From Xenopus tropicalis (Eukaryota > Chordata > Amphibia > Anura > Pipidae), in assembly GCF_000004195.4 (NCBI RefSeq), contig NC_030680.2, positions 140,875,545 through 140,939,544 of the forward strand: a stretch of DNA of 64,000 nt, given 5' to 3'. A program made the translations under genes and the position numbers. The notes beneath the pieces are model-generated. The model saw only the letters and a list, made by a program, of their open reading frames with translations, was not told the origin of the DNA and did not search any database. This document shows positions 47,455 through 60,420 of the stretch, one piece after another. The first letter of the stretch is position 1, and every line of letters starts with the position of its first letter.

Positions 47455-48575
47455 GGCTGATTCGTCAAAGTACGAGTTCGAATCCCGAAATGGGTGAAAT
47501 TCGGGTTAGATACAATATTTTCCGATGATTGGAAATGTCATGAAAATACTTATGAAAAAATTGTAATAGTCACGATAATATCGTATCGGTGATCCGAAAG
47601 TCACTAGATTTTTGTATCCGAAACGGCGGGGAAACCTTTCTGACTTTGAACCTTCTGTGCATGATTTTGGAAGCCTCCCATAGGGCTCAATGGCACTCTG
47701 CAGCTCCAACCCGGCCCAAGGAAAGTCTCCCATAGGGCTCAATGGCACTCTGCAGCTCCAACCCGGCCCAAGGAAAGTCTCCCATAGGGCTCAATGGCAC
47801 TCTGCAGCTCCAACCCGGCCCAAGGAAAGTCTCCCATAGGGCTCAATGGCACTCTGCAGCTCCAACCCGGCCCAAGGAAAGTCTCCCATAGGGCTCAATG
47901 GCACTCTGCAGCTCCAACCTGGCCCAAGAAAAGTCTCCCATAGGGCTCAATGGCACTCTGCAGCTCCAACCTGGCCCAAGGAAAGTCTCCCATAGGGCTC
48001 AATGGCACTCTGCAGCTCCAACCCGGCCCAAGGAAAGTCTCCCATAGGGCTCAATGGCACTCTGCAGCTCCAACCCGGCCCAAGGAAAGTCTCCCATAGG
48101 GCTCAATGGCACTCTGCAGCTCCAACCCGGCCCAAGAAAAGTCTCCCATAGGGCTCAATGGCACTCAGCAGCTCCAACCCGGCCCAAGGAAAGTCTCCCA
48201 TAGGGCTCAATGGCACTCTGCAGCTCCAACCCGGCCCAAGGAAAGTCTCCCATAGGGCTCAATGGCACTCTGCAGCTCCAACCCGGCCCAAGGAAAGTCT
48301 CCCATAGGGCTCAATGGCACTCAGCAGCTCCAACCCGGCCCAAGGAAAGTCTCCCATAGGGCTCAAATGCAGCTCCAGCCTGGCCCAAGGAAAGTCACGA
48401 TACCGAAACTTGAATGAATCCTAAACTTTCGTACTCGGCGCGACAAGTACGATTTTGTCGCAAAGTACAAAAAAGTTGCACAAATTAACAAAAAAACGCA
48501 GTAAATACGCACAGTACGAAAACTTACAAATTAAAATTAAAATACAAATGTTTTGTATTTGGAGTAGTTACGGGC
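47455..48575. mobile_element. Tc1-like MITE with a 52-bp minisatellite expanded inside
   Basis: Begins 'ggggctgattcgtcaaagta', as in the element at 38467. Inside, a 52-bp unit ('gtctcccatagggctcaatg', 'gcactctgcagctccaaccc', 'ggcccaaggaaa') is repeated about 13.5 times between 47670 and 48395. The MITE text resumes after that ('aaacttgaatgaatcctaaa'). The right end is not clear. Confidence 0.88.
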
Positions 48576-49017
48576 GAAATTATTTGACAGGCGTGGATTG
48601 GCGGTGAATTTCCACATGCATCAAAAAAAATTGTTGCGTGCATCAAAAAAGTGACACGTAATTAAAAACGTAGCGCACGTCATTTTTTTCTTTAGACACA
48701 TCACAAATTGATGCCCGCGTCAAAAAAAAAAGCACGTGTAATTTTTTTTTTTGATGCTCATGTCAAAAATTGTCGCCCATGTCAATACAAAATGTTGCAC
48801 AAGTCAAAAAAATGACTGGCGTAAAAAAAAAAAGCATGAGTCATTTTTTTTTATGTGCGTGTCACAAATTGTCGCCGTGTCAAAAAAAAAGACGAAACGA
48901 AAAAATGTTTGCTGTTTCCCACATTTTTCACCATTTTGTGAATTTTTGAGTTTTTTGAATCTTTTGAAAGATTTGCAAAATTTTTGGCGAAGCGGGACAG
49001 ATTTGCTCATCACTAAC
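48576..49017. mobile_element. MITE with low-complexity interior
   Basis: Starts near 'gacaggcgtggattggcggt' and ends 'agcgggacagatttgctcatcacta', a terminus common in frog MITEs. Between them lie degenerate units of about 45 bp built from 'gtcaaaaaaaaa' and 'cgcgtgtaatttt'. The 155-residue ORF across it is low-complexity. Confidence 0.65.
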
Positions 49018-49800
49018 TATAAGGCCGGGTTGCCTTGTAAGTGTCGTTTGCGATGCTCGCGAGGTCAAAGTGGCAGCTTCGTACAGAGAGGAAGTCTCAA
49101 TCATTTTTGGGTTCAGCCCAATGCTGAATCCTCCACCAATTGTTCTACTATAAATAGTCAGCGAAATTTGAACCATAATTTCAGAATGAGAAAACATAGT
49201 TTAGTTTGGAGAGCCTAAAAATCACATGACTTTAAGGGCTCGGATTTGGATTCACCTAAATAAATAAGGGGCAGATTTATCAGCGTTCAGATTTAATTGT
49301 CACAAACCCCAACTTTGATTCCAGGATTTATTGAGCTTCAAAAGCTTGAAAACCTTTGTGTAGAAGTCGATGGGAAGCAAAATTTGATTTTTTTATTTCT
49401 TCAGAGTATTTTTTCGAGCTTGTAAACTCACAAATTCAATTTTTTTCCCACAATTTTATTCAGTAACATTTTTTGTATTCGGTTTTTGAAATCGTGAGTT
49501 TGTTTGTAGTAGGAAAAAACCTTCTTAAACCAGTGGTTCCCAACCTTCCTAATGCTGCGACCCTTAAATACAGTTCCTCATGTTGTGGTGACCCCCAACC
49601 ATACAATTATTCCTAAGACCATCGGAAATATGTGTTTCCCGATGGTCCGATCCTTGTGAAAGGGTTGTTCGACCCCCAAAGGGGTCCCGACCCACAGGCT
49701 GTGAACCGCTGCTCTAAAACCTCACAAATTCGATTCTTGATTTTCTAAATCCCAAACCAAATCCTACATTTTGGTGTGTCCCTTGCTCAGTACTTTTCAT
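49018..49800. mobile_element. MITE carrying a nested hAT-like element (family B copy 3)
   Basis: 'aggggcagatttatcagcgt' (49268) opens one element; its body ('cacaaattc' motifs) resumes after 49712. The insertion at 49531-49711 has family B ends and a partial 8-bp duplication (tcttaaac / ctctaaaa). 49018-49267 is unassigned. Confidence 0.75.
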
Positions 49801-50155
49801 ATGTATCTTGTGACTTTCTAACATAAATATTCTGGTTGCCATGGTTACATATCTGCCTGGGAAGCAAATCAGTTATATAAGGTATAGAACAGTTTATTGA
49901 CGCTGACACTTTTGGTAGTGACCTTTTTTAGTGGTCTCGGTAGAAGACATTTAGACCTAAGATGGTGGAGTCCATGTTTAATGTAGGGATGCACCGAATC
50001 CGCTATATTAGGATCTGGCCGAACCCTTTGTGAAAGATTCACCGGTGCGATGTAGATACAGATACAAGAATAAAGAAAGCAGATTTTTGGTTGGACCTAT
50101 ATTTTTGTTACTGCTTCTAACTCTAATCTACAGACTGTCAACCTGGTAAAAGTAA
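49801..50155. mobile_element. fragment of 'gggatgcaccgaatcc' MITE in otherwise plain DNA
   Basis: The match is 49985-50050 ('gggatgcaccgaatccgcta', 'ggccgaaccctttgtgaaag'). The rest shows nothing. Confidence 0.6.
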
Positions 50156-50470
50156 CACAGTAAATGCCACCTGTAGCCTTACATATTCTGTGTCGGAGCC
50201 GTTGGGTTTTACTGATTCATTACAGACAGAGGAGAAAAGGCAACGAGATATATTTAGAGGTTCTTAAACACTTAATCGCCAGTAATGGGAGCGCCCCACT
50301 GAGCAGCCAATCAGATGTCCTTAAACTGTATCTCAGAGACGCGCCATTAACTACCTGGTAAAAGCCTCGGCAGGTCATTTTAATTGTAAAAATAGGAAAA
50401 TGAACTTCCATTTCAGAAAAAAAACAACAGAGACGTGGGGAAAGTGAAGCCATTTACAAAGTGGTTGCAA
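50156..50470. promoter_or_regulatory. candidate conserved noncoding element, 2.8 kb past foxp1
   Basis: A sharply bounded repeat-free block between repeats: 'taaacacttaatcgccagta', 'gcgccattaactacctggta', 'ggtcattttaattgtaaaaa'. Good enhancer-like texture. Confidence 0.42.
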
Positions 50471-51157
50471 ATTATGTTACTGGCTGAGCCAATAGAAATG
50501 ATGCTTGGTGTCCGTGCTATTAATAGAGAAGGCTATGAGGGGGGTCGGCCGGTTACATTTCTTACCATAAAGGGGGGAGACCCTAAACTAAATCCATACT
50601 GAAGTAACAGGAATAATGGGATTTGCTGGTTCCCAAGGGCCTGAGTGTGTGAAATGGGGCCCTAATTAATCAGAGCCAAACTGGGCACCTCCTCAAATCT
50701 CTAAATGGGGTTACCCTTATACAGGGACCCCAACCTTTTTGACCCCTGAGCCACATTTAAATGTAAAAAGAGTTGGGGAGCAACACAAGGATGAAAAACA
50801 TTTTGGGGGTGCCAAATAAGGGCTGTGATTGGCTATTAGGGGCCTCTATGCACCCTATCAGCTTACAGGGGCTTTATTTGGTAGGAAATATTGTTTTTAT
50901 TCAACCAAAACTTGCCCCCAAGTCAGGAATTCAATAATAACTCCCTGGTTTGGGGGCACTGAGAGCAACATCCAAGGGGTTGGGGAGCAACATGTTGCCC
51001 CTGAGCCACTGGTTGGGGATCACTGGCCTAAATGTTGTTTTTGCTCTGATCTAAAAAGATACAGTTTAAAAATATTGTGCCCAGTTCTGACATTGGTGGG
51101 TTATAAGCACTAATGATCCCTGGCTAAAGGGGAACAATTCCTAAAAAAAAAAATTGC
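50471..51157. mobile_element. hAT-like MITE, family A, with short flanks
   Basis: The element is 50722-51025, with ends 'cagggaccccaaccttttt' and 'ggttggggatcactg'. No clear target duplication. The flanks hold nothing recognised. Confidence 0.8.
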
Positions 51158-51405
51158 GATGCACCGAATCCTGGATTCAGTTCGGGATTCGGCCGAATCC
51201 TGGCTTTTTTTTAAGGATTCGGTTTTGGTCAGATCTGCGGTCCTGGACGAACCGAATCTAATTAGAATTTAGGAAAAGGGTTAAATAGGCAGTGAAAACA
51301 TTTTTTAACCCCGTCCAATCCTAATCAGCAGATGCTAATTGGGATTAGGATTCGGTTCGGGATTCGGCCAAATCCCAAAAAGTGGGTTCGGCGAATCCCT
51401 AAAAA
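51158..51405. mobile_element. 'gcaccgaatcc' MITE
   Basis: 'gcgatgcaccgaatcctgga' to 'gggttcggcgaatccct', with internal inverted 'attcggttcgggattcggcc'. Confidence 0.85.
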
Positions 51406-52081
51406 AATTAAGACATGAAGAAGAATGTACTTTCAGCGTTAATGAGCGGAAATCGTGGCAGGTATAGGAGGCAGGGGTAATTGTTGACTGGAAATGTAAA
51501 GGAGATGGTCATTCTCATCCCATGGGCCAGTGATCCCCAACCAGTGGCTCGTGGGTGATGTTGCTCCCCAACCCCTTGGGTGTTGCTCTCAGTGGCCCCA
51601 AAGCAGGGAGTTATTTTTACATTTCTGACTTAAAGACATAAAGACCATGGGTACTGCTAAGCAGAGCCTCCTGTAGGCTGCCAGTCATCATTGGGCTATC
51701 AAATAACCAATCACAGCCCATATTGTCTAACTAGACCACATCCACTGCCACCCCAGAGTCTAGGTTCCTGCTCACCTCCACACAGAAGGCAATTAAATCA
51801 GTCCGGCAATATCACTGGGCATAAAACCATGCAGGCACAAACTACAAGGGGCAAATTTTTACTGTGATAAATACAGCTCTATAAATCCCATAGGGATGAA
51901 TAGAGAGCGGGGCAATTTTACTATGTGAGCTCTAATTTCACACCTTGATAAGTCTGCACCATAAAGTGTTTTACCCCTTCCAAAAGCTTTCCTACCACTC
52001 ATGTCAGACTAACCGGCCTATAGTTTTCAAACTGAGAACAGGATACCTTTTTGAATAACGGCACTAAATTAGTAATTTGCG
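51406..52081. mobile_element. truncated hAT-like MITE, family A, and plain DNA
   Basis: 51529-51720 starts 'cagtgatccccaaccagtgg' and lacks the right end. 51721-52081 holds only a possible old repeat ('gatgaatagagagcggggca'). Confidence 0.7.
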
Positions 52082-52899
52082 CAGGGTCGGACTTGGGGGT
52101 GAAGGGCCCAGCCGCATCCCCTAACCCACCCCCGCAGGGGCCCCCCTAACCCCCCTTGCAGGGCCTCCCACCGGACGTCCTCCCCTGAGTGTGTAAATTT
52201 AACGCGTCAGGGGAGGAGCGGTCGGGCAAGGGTCGGGTCTGGGCTGCTGGGACCCACCGGGATTTTTCCTGGTGTCCTGGCGCCCCAGTCCGACCCTGAA
52301 TTCACCAATATCCCGGCACCATGCCAGACCTCAATAAGTCCTGACGAATCAAGCAAAAGGGTTTGGCAATAACATATCTAAGCTTGTTTAGTACCCTGGG
52401 ATGAATTCAGTCCTCGACCTTTGCTTACCTCATGTTCTAGACTCTCTTGAGACCCGCCCCCATGGATAGATAGTTATATTATCATATTTGGGTGTATTAA
52501 AAAGTTGTTTAGACAAGTTAACATAATTTAACTTCAAAAATATTTCTAATTCCACTTTTGAAAATCCATCCCCCCCCCCCCCCAGTCAGTTGGGTAAGAC
52601 ACTAAACATAACTCTTCCTATCCAATGTCGGACTGGGACTCCAGGGGCCACCAGAAAACCTTAGACCCTAGGCCCACCCCCCAAACTCCCATCTTCCCCC
52701 CTTTCCTCACCCAACCTCTTTATTCCACCTCTTTATTTACATGCTAGCATCTATTCTTCCATCTATTTCTACTCTTCCTTCCCATTTAGAAATAGGGAAT
52801 GGCCATGAAACAGGCCAAATGCTCAGGAGCAGGAGGGCCCACTGACACCTGGGCCCCCCGGGAGTTTTCCTGGTATCCTGGTGGGCCAGTCCGACACTG
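52082..52899. mobile_element. two hAT-like MITEs of family C
   Basis: Copy 1 is 52082-52297. Copy 2 is 52623-52899, with a perfect 8-bp duplication ttcctatc (52615-52622 and 52900-52907). Between them is unassigned sequence with a C-homopolymer at 52570-52583. Confidence 0.88.
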
Positions 52900-53089
52900 T
52901 TCCTATCCCCCTGTACTAGGCACAATTCAGCAGGAACAGCACGTATAGAAGATACTGTAGAACAAAGCCAGAATAGGGACCCCCTGTACTAAGCAATATA
53001 GGGTATATGTTCTTCTCAGGCACGGAACAGAACCCCCCACATCCCTATGTGAGCCCCCCCCCGCCCCCTCCTTGGGTCAGGCAAACACA

Positions 53090-53570
53090 ACAGCTGTAAG
53101 AGACAGTTATTTACTATGTTTATATATCCCTACGCAGCAGACTAATGCTGAAGGCTTGTTTATTTAAACACTTGATGATCACTTTATGTTCCGCTGGATC
53201 AGACAGTTAAGAAAACAGTATTGTTTCATGCAGTCCCCGCACTCTAATGAAGTTCAATTAAGCTCTGCACTGACGATGCTAAAGGTTAATTAATAATGGA
53301 TTCGCTGGTGCTTATCAGTGCTGCGGAGAGTACATTTCAGCCGGACGGGTCTCCATTGCAACTCAAGGACAGGTTAACACACTCGCCCAACATTCAGGCT
53401 TAACAAAATGAAATCGTTGGGAGTCTCACTTGTGTTCTGCAATTGGCTCGTTAGGCAGTTTCATGTGCCTAAATGATGTTGATTTGAGAAAATGATTGTA
53501 CCTACATCTACTGTGTGTTGCTTACCTGATATTTCAGAGCAGAGCTTGGCCTTTCCAACTCTAAGGATCA
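53090..53570. promoter_or_regulatory. candidate conserved noncoding element
   Basis: Repeat-free, with 'gaagttcaattaagctctgc', 'aggttaattaataatggatt', 'tctgcaattggctcgttagg' and an E-box/GATA-like mix. Strong enhancer-like texture. Confidence 0.45.
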
Positions 53571-53776
53571 AACCAGTGATCAACAGCTCGACCTAACCGT
53601 CACCGTAAGAGAGTTTTATAGTCAAATGGAGCCTTCCTTGGATCTCCACATCAACACCCCAAAGGTTTATCTTGCAGATCATTCATCACAGTGGCCAGAG
53701 CCTCCATATTGTTTGTACATACAACTTGCCCATCGCCAAGGCAGGGAAACCCATCTAGGGTCACATGGATCTAGAA

Positions 53777-54083
53777 CAGTGATCCCTAACCAGTGGCTCG
53801 GGGGCAACATGTTGCTCCCCAACCCCTTGAATGTTGCTCTCAGTGCCCCCAAACCAGGGAGTTATTTTTGAATTCCTGACTTGGGGGCAAGTTTTGGTTG
53901 AATAAAAACAAGATTTCCTACCAAATAAAGCCCCTGTAAGCTGATAGGGTGCATAGACGCTGCCTAATAGCCAATCACAGCCCTTATTTGGCTCCTCCAT
54001 GAACATTTATGGTGCTTGTGTTGCTCCCCAAGTCTTTTTACATTTGACTGTGGCTCGCGAGTAAGGAAGGTTGGGGACCCCTG
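53777..54083. mobile_element. hAT-like MITE, family A, complete
   Basis: Ends 'cagtgatccctaacc' and 'ggttggggacccctg', flanked by atctagaa / atccagag. The internal text is nearly identical to the element at position 1. Confidence 0.88.
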
Positions 54084-55344
54084 ATCCAGAGACTAAAGCT
54101 GACCTGAATTTGTTCTAATACAAAACTTTCATTAGCTATAAACTCTATTAGGGTTTTCTAAACCTTCAGATATGAACTCAAGGGAAGCCCAAGGTGGAAT
54201 TACCCTCTAACAAGGAATATATCCCATTCCAATTTCAAGAATACTTTTAATCAACTTATAAAGAAATTCAAATCAAAAGTCTCATAAAAGTCATGCCCAT
54301 ACCTTGGCCATAGGGTGCTGTGTAGCCCAAAGGTGCATTAGATCCCATCTCTTATTGAAGGTTCCTGCCAAACCATCCAAGTATGTCATTGGGTTTACAG
54401 AATAATGGGGGGGGGGGGGGGGTGTATTGTACTCAACTATGGTGGCCCAATGGCTTGACTACCAGCCCCCAGAAATGGAATATAGATTCTCTTATGCAAA
54501 GGGTAGCGGTATGGGTCAATATTTACGTCAATGTTGGTCACATATCAGTCGTATGACAAACAGGAATAAGTTCTACGGAAGCTTTGCACAGGTGGGTTCA
54601 GTTCTGATCACTGGAGATGGGAAATTCTTCTTGTATTTCTAAACATTTACTCCAGTTCTTTTCCACTCTCCAAACCATATCAGGGGGCATTTACCATTAC
54701 ACGTGCAGTGAGTCAAATGCAGGTTATTTTAGCCGTCACAGTGTTTTTCCCCCATAATTCAGCATTTGTTGTTGTACCTGAGGCCGTTGTGCTCGCACTT
54801 CATCATCAATCATCTTTTTTTAAACATTTTATTGAAGTTTTGCAATAAGCATGTAAGATGAATAATGACAATAGTCACATTCGACAGTTTGTCCTTCAAA
54901 AAGCTAAGAAATGAAGCAAATAGAATACTTACAGAGAAACAAAATAAGTGAAAAACAAAAACAAATTAACTAACTTTGCCCAGTGGATAAAATATAAAAA
55001 GAAAAGTTTCCTAGAGAGAAAAATCAAGGATAATTTTGCTTATATGTTTGTGAATTATTGAGATAAATCTATATATACAGCATTTTATAAATCTGATCCT
55101 TATTACTTATATCTATAGCATATCTATATCAGACGCAATTACGCTGACAGTTTTCCAAGGCCAGTTGGCGTTTTTTTTGTTTGGTGTGCATGGCACCTGG
55201 GGCTACTACTGGTCCGGAGGTAGCGGAACAGGAGGCGGGAAGGACTGATCGTCACCAAGCGCAACTATTTGGAAGTGTAAAGAGCGTCCTGTGACCTTTT
55301 ATGAATAAAGTTTTATGCGCAACGGACTATGGGGAATTCGAGTG
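54084..55344. other. intergenic, mostly unassigned
   Basis: G-homopolymer at 54408-54422. 54815-55130 ('acattttattgaagttttgc') may be a dispersed repeat tail. No gene recognised. Confidence 0.4.
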
Positions 55345-55915
55345 ACGGCAACTGCGGTAGCAGACGTTACGCTATGGTCGGTTCCTGAACAAATTGACCC
55401 TAACATGGCGTATTGTGAGTCTGGGGCAGTAAAATTGGATTGTAAGCTCCATGGTCGGACTGGGGGGTGCACCTGACGCAGGGGCCCCTGCACTCCTCAA
55501 TGGCCCCGCTGCCTTCACACACCATCCCCCCCGCAGGGGCCCCTAACATCGGTCCAATCCCCTCTCCCAGTGTGCCTAAATTAAACTCAGGGGAGGGCAA
55601 TTGCGGTAGCAGACATCACGCTATTGTCGGTTCCTGAACAAATTGGTCCTAACATGGGGTATTGTGAGTCTGGGGCAGTAAAAGTCTATTGTAAGCTCCA
55701 GGGTTGGACTGGGGGGTGCAGAACCCAGCCCTGCACCCCTTAATAGCCCCCGCTGCCTTCACACACCGTCCCCCCCCCCCCCGCAGGGTCCCCTAAGATC
55801 CATCCAACCCCTCCCCCCAGCGTGCCTAAATTAAACTTACCTGACTCAATGGAGCTCCCTGCCGGGATCAGGTCTGGGTTTTTTCCCAGTGCCCCGGCGG
55901 CCCAGTCCGACGCTG
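55345..55915. repeat. 249-bp tandem duplication containing family C MITE sequence
   Basis: 'gcggtagcagac' starts at 55354 and again at 55603. Each copy runs through 'tgagtctggggcagtaaaa' into 'ggactggggggtgca' (MITE start). The second copy reaches the MITE right end 'cccagtccgacgctg' at 55915. Confidence 0.85.
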
Positions 55916-56039
55916 TTAAGCTCTAACGTGGCCAATAATAATGTGAGTCTGTACATTGTCACCATAAATAACAGCCACTCTTCAATAATGTGTCCCGGAA
56001 ACCCCTGCCCAGACTTACTGTATCCACTGGTCAATTAGT

Positions 56040-56700
56040 CGTATATTTTTATTCTCACAGGTTAAAGGGAATTCAAATCGACGCCGCTAAAGCTTTTATT
56101 TATTAGAAAACATTAAAGCGACACATTTATGTTTATACCAAACACCAGGAATTGGCCGAATATCGCTCTGCGCCGTACATTGTGCAGGGGAAGGTGTGCG
56201 ACCTTACGGCTTTAATCAGGCACCAAGCGCCGCCCGTTACTTACCGACAGGTGACGGTTTTATCACTTCATATAACAACTTTCCATTGGAAACGCTAAAA
56301 CCGTTCCGTCGCGAGGCAGATAACGGCCTGAACTGTAAAAAAAAAAAGAAAATGCCCAACACGACGAGTGGCTGTACTCAAACATTAAATTATACCGTAA
56401 TTAATAAAGACAGTTAAACTGTCCGACGGCAGCAGCAATTTAGGTAACCGCATTCGGTGGCCCATAAATCCCCACTACATTAACATTCCAGAAATATTAG
56501 CAGTATGGATCGGCTGATGGAGATGGGTGCTGATGGCTCAGGGCGCCCCGCGTTGCGACAGAAGTGCAGGTCACGTTGGCCAAAGACCGCAGGCTGGGAT
56601 CACAGCAAAGCACTTTTAATCTTGTGAAACAAGCAATTACAAATAGTTGCATCGATTTGTTAAAAAGCTTTGGGTGACATAAATTGTTTCCTGTTTAGCT
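56040..56700. promoter_or_regulatory. candidate conserved noncoding element
   Basis: CpG-containing, repeat-free: 'attcaaatcgacgccgctaa', 'ggctttaatcaggcaccaag', 'tataccgtaattaataaaga'. One of the best-looking candidates downstream of foxp1. Confidence 0.45.
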
Positions 56701-56739
56701 TATTGCTCGGCAGGAGAAATGTCACCGAGGGTGAGATTC

Positions 56740-58110
56740 ATTATGGCTGGCACGGGGGAGACTTTAGTGGTGACTGGAACAAAACAAACCTTCAGCCGGC
56801 GCTGGGAATTGGACTGGAACAACAGTCGTCTGGCCATGGCTTGGGCATCGCTCATATTATTGGCTGCCATCTTGTTCTGCTGTAGCTGCTGCCTAATACG
56901 TCTTCTACCTGCCCCATGGTAAGCTGGTGGAACACAAAGGGTAGTTATACAACACATCAGCTTCTATATTGGGGCAAAAGCCCTTTACATGGAACCATGG
57001 GTGCTGGGAATTGGACTGGAACAACAGTCGTCTGGCCATGGCTTGGGCATCGCTCATATTATTGGCTGCCATCTTGTTCTTCTGTACCTGCTACCTAATA
57101 CGTCTTCTACCTGTGACTGCTGATGCCCCATGGTAACTGGTGGAACACATAGGGTAGTTACACATCACATCAACTTCTATATTGGGGCAAAAGCCCTTTA
57201 CATGGAACCATGGTGCTGGGAATTGGACTTGAAGAACAGCTGTACTGCCATGGCTCGGGCATCACTCCTATAAAGAGTTATTGGTTTCACGTTGCCATCT
57301 TGTTCTGCTGTAGCTGCTGCCTAATACTTCTTCTACCTGCAACTGCTGATGCCCCATGGTAACTGATGGAACACAAAGGGTAGTTATACATCACACCAGC
57401 CTTCTGTATTGGGGCAAAAACCCTTTACATGGAACCATGGGTGCTTGGAATTGGACTTGAAGAACAGTTGTCTGGCTATGGCTTGGGCATCACTCATATT
57501 ATTGGCTGCCATCTTGTTCTGCTGTACCTGCTGCCTAATACGTCTTCTACCTGCAACTGCTGATGCCCCATGGTAACTGGTGGAACACAAAGGGTAGTTA
57601 TACATCACACCAGCCTTCTGTATTGGGGCAAAAACCCTTTACTTGGAACCATGGGTGCTGGGAATTGGACTTGAAGAACAGCTGTACTGCCATGGCTCGG
57701 GCATCACTCCTATAAAGAGTTATTGGTTTCACGTTGCCATCTTGTTCTGCTGTAGCTGCTGCCCCTACTTTTTGTACCTGCAACTGCTGCCCCATATTAA
57801 CTGGTGGAACTCAAAGTGTAAGCGTACAACACATCAACCTTTTATGCTTGGGCAAAGGACTTTTACAAGGAACCATGGGTGCTGGGAATAGGACTTGAAC
57901 AACAGCTGAACACTTATGGCTTGAACAACAAGAGTTATTGCCATAGTGTTGCCCTATTGTTGCCATCTTGCTCTGCTATAGCAACATACCAACTTACCTT
58001 TTCTACCTGCAACTGCTGATGCCCCATGTTAAGCCGGTGGAACAAAGGATAGGCGTAAACACTACATCAACCTTTTATACTTGGGCAAACGTCTTCTACA
58101 GGGTAACATT
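56740..58110. repeat. ~200-230-bp tandem repeat, about 6 diverged copies
   Basis: Copies are anchored by 'ctgggaattggact' at about 56803, 57005, 57216, 57445, 57659 and 57883. Each contains 'ggctgccatcttgttctgct' and 'gatgccccatggtaactggt'. Period varies from 202 to 229 bp through indels; the last copies are most diverged. Short ORFs are a by-product. Confidence 0.92.
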
Positions 58111-58682
58111 TGTATATTGGTGGCAGAAACAAACTAATAATGAAGAATTAAGTCATTATACTCCCATTTGCACCTTAATGACTTCTTTCAAGATAATTAT
58201 CAACCTCCCATGAACACAACCATGGGGCTCTGATAGCTGTGCAGCAGGTTATGAGTGTTAGTACCTCCAAAACAAGAGGCTATTTTTCAGGTCTATACAG
58301 GGATCGTTGTCAAGTCAAAATGGCATAACAGTGACCTACAGAGTGACAAGGGGGCGGCCGTTTCCCCACCTCTGCACCCCCATGAGGTTCATTGTTCTAA
58401 GGAAGTTCCAATAATATTCTAGAAAAATGCCCAAGATTAGAACTGTATATAACATGTGACCTTCTCAAAAGGAGAAGAATCACTTATGGTTCTTCTAAAA
58501 AAGATACCCACTAGTATCTATGAGACATACTGCATTTTCCCTGAGACACTCACTGTACTGTACCCCGGAGAGTCTCCAACGCCCAATGTTCATTGTACAT
58601 CAAAAGCCTCACAGTGACCCCCACTTCACAATTCATTCTCCAAGATTCCCCAAGCCACTCCACTATTGCTCTTTCACTCGTA
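58111..58682. other. intergenic, nothing recognised
   Basis: Single-copy-looking sequence without repeat or coding signature. Confidence 0.4.
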
Positions 58683-59261
58683 TTAAAGGACATGTAAACC
58701 CCACACACAAAAATGTAATCAGTAAACAGCCTTTTTGGAGATTCACTGCCTTAGCTTGAAAGTGAGCATGCCCAGTAGCCAACAGCCAAAGTCAATTCCT
58801 TCTCCAACTCTAACCTACTAGGCCCCTCCCTCAGGAATTTACTTTGGCTGTTGGCTACTGGGCATGCTCAGTTTCAAGCTAAGGCAGTGAATCTTCTCAG
58901 CTCAGATTACTAAACACGCCCCCTCCAGTCAAGCCACCAATCAAGAGGCGGCATTGTTGGTTCCCATAGAAACTTTGCTTCTATTTGTTTCTCCTAACTT
59001 CCTCTCCTGAGCTCAGCTTAACCATAACAGGGCTCAATCCAAGCAGTACTTTTTATCAAAGTAATTTCTGCCCGTGTAAGCCTGCAGTACTTTTTATCAA
59101 AGTAATTTCTGCCCGTGTAAGCCTGCATGAACTTTACACTGAATAAGGGTCTTTGTGCACGTGCTATTTGCAGATGTATGCAATACAAATGATGCCATTT
59201 GGGTGGAGATGTGCCCAACTTATATATATGGTAGGAAAATTTGGGTTTACGTATCCTTTAA
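58683..59261. mobile_element. T2/Kolobok-like MITE with internal palindrome
   Basis: TTAA-bounded, with ends 'ttaaaggacatgtaaacc' and 'gggtttacgtatcctttaa'. Inner arms of about 60 bp carry 'ttcactgccttagcttgaaa' and its complement. A 42-bp direct duplication ('gcagtactttttatcaaagt') lies at 59043 and 59085. Confidence 0.92.
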
Positions 59262-59479
59262 AACAAGAACAGCTACCCAAGTGCATTCAGAATAAATTTA
59301 GGGGTTCAGCTGAATCAGCTCTGGTTCTTTTGGGACTGAACACAGAACAGCCAAAGGATATAGTGGTTCATTTCAAAATGGATCCCACCAAACAGTGTAG
59401 GGAGGGTATTTATTCAGGTTCCACTTACTCCTACAATGAAAACCTCTGTATAATAAACCCAATTAAAAAAGGGCTGATT

Positions 59480-60420
59480 GTGTTTGTGCTGTTGGGGCGC
59501 CGCTCACGTTAATACATCCGAGGGGAACAAATAGCACTTTGACGTCTGCAGTTGTTACTTTAATGACCCCAATATAATTTCACGATTTGATATAAATTCC
59601 CAATCGCCGCCCGTGCGCGTTTTCTCGCAGCCTGACACCAAGTTCACGGTTTAACGTTTTCTATCAGGAATGGGATTTTTTTTTCTTTCCTTCCTTCCTC
59701 GCCATAAAACGTTTGTTTAGAAATCCTCTGGCCGCGTAGGAAAAACACCTTATTTTGGGCAGCGGAAAGCTCCTATTGGTCCCCGGCTGGGCACAACGTA
59801 TATACAGAATAACGGCGCAGACTATTTATTTTACATAAATCACCAACCCCGTATACACAGTTGGCATTTGGCTTAACGAAAATAGAGCGAAGAAGTGAAA
59901 AAAAAAAGAATGAAAATATGAAATAGGAGGTTCTGCCCGGTAACAGAATATTAATGTAACTCAATGCGTCGCTCCCATTAAGCTGTTTTTTTTTTCTCTT
60001 TTTTAAATACACATGCTTTTTATTATTCTGCACTCAGGCGAATATATTCCACATCGAGAAACGTTCCCACCCTTGCAGGAATGTCTGGCAAATATGTGTC
60101 TGGGAGTTTGGAAATAAAATAGATAGCGCCGTTCACCCCTTTAGCGAGAAGACGAGCCCCGCGGCCGCCGGGATGGGAGCGATTCCGATTATTGTTTTAT
60201 ATTCAAATATTTCCTTTTATCCCCCAAACTGCACAGTGGCATAAATATTTGCGCTGTTGTTTGACGGGATTCGCAAAGTCAAAACAGATGCTTCATTTTA
60301 GCCCCTTTCTATTTTTGGCAAAATGTTCCAGTTGAATTTTTATGTGGCCGTAAAGATAAAATATAGCACTTTTATAGGAATCGGCCAACTTTCCCCCCTT
60401 AAGTATACAGGTAAGCGACC
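59480..60420. promoter_or_regulatory. candidate conserved noncoding region
   Basis: Nearly 1 kb free of repeats, with CpG-rich blocks ('cgagccccgcggccgccggg' near 60152) and AT-rich cores ('tagcgccgttcacccc', 'gattccgattattgttttat'). The GC block plus AT flanks could also be a small unmethylated island. Confidence 0.42.

Noticed and set aside
48751..49218. 155-residue ORF past foxp1
   Set aside because: Made of A/T homopolymers inside a MITE and ends in unrelated DNA.
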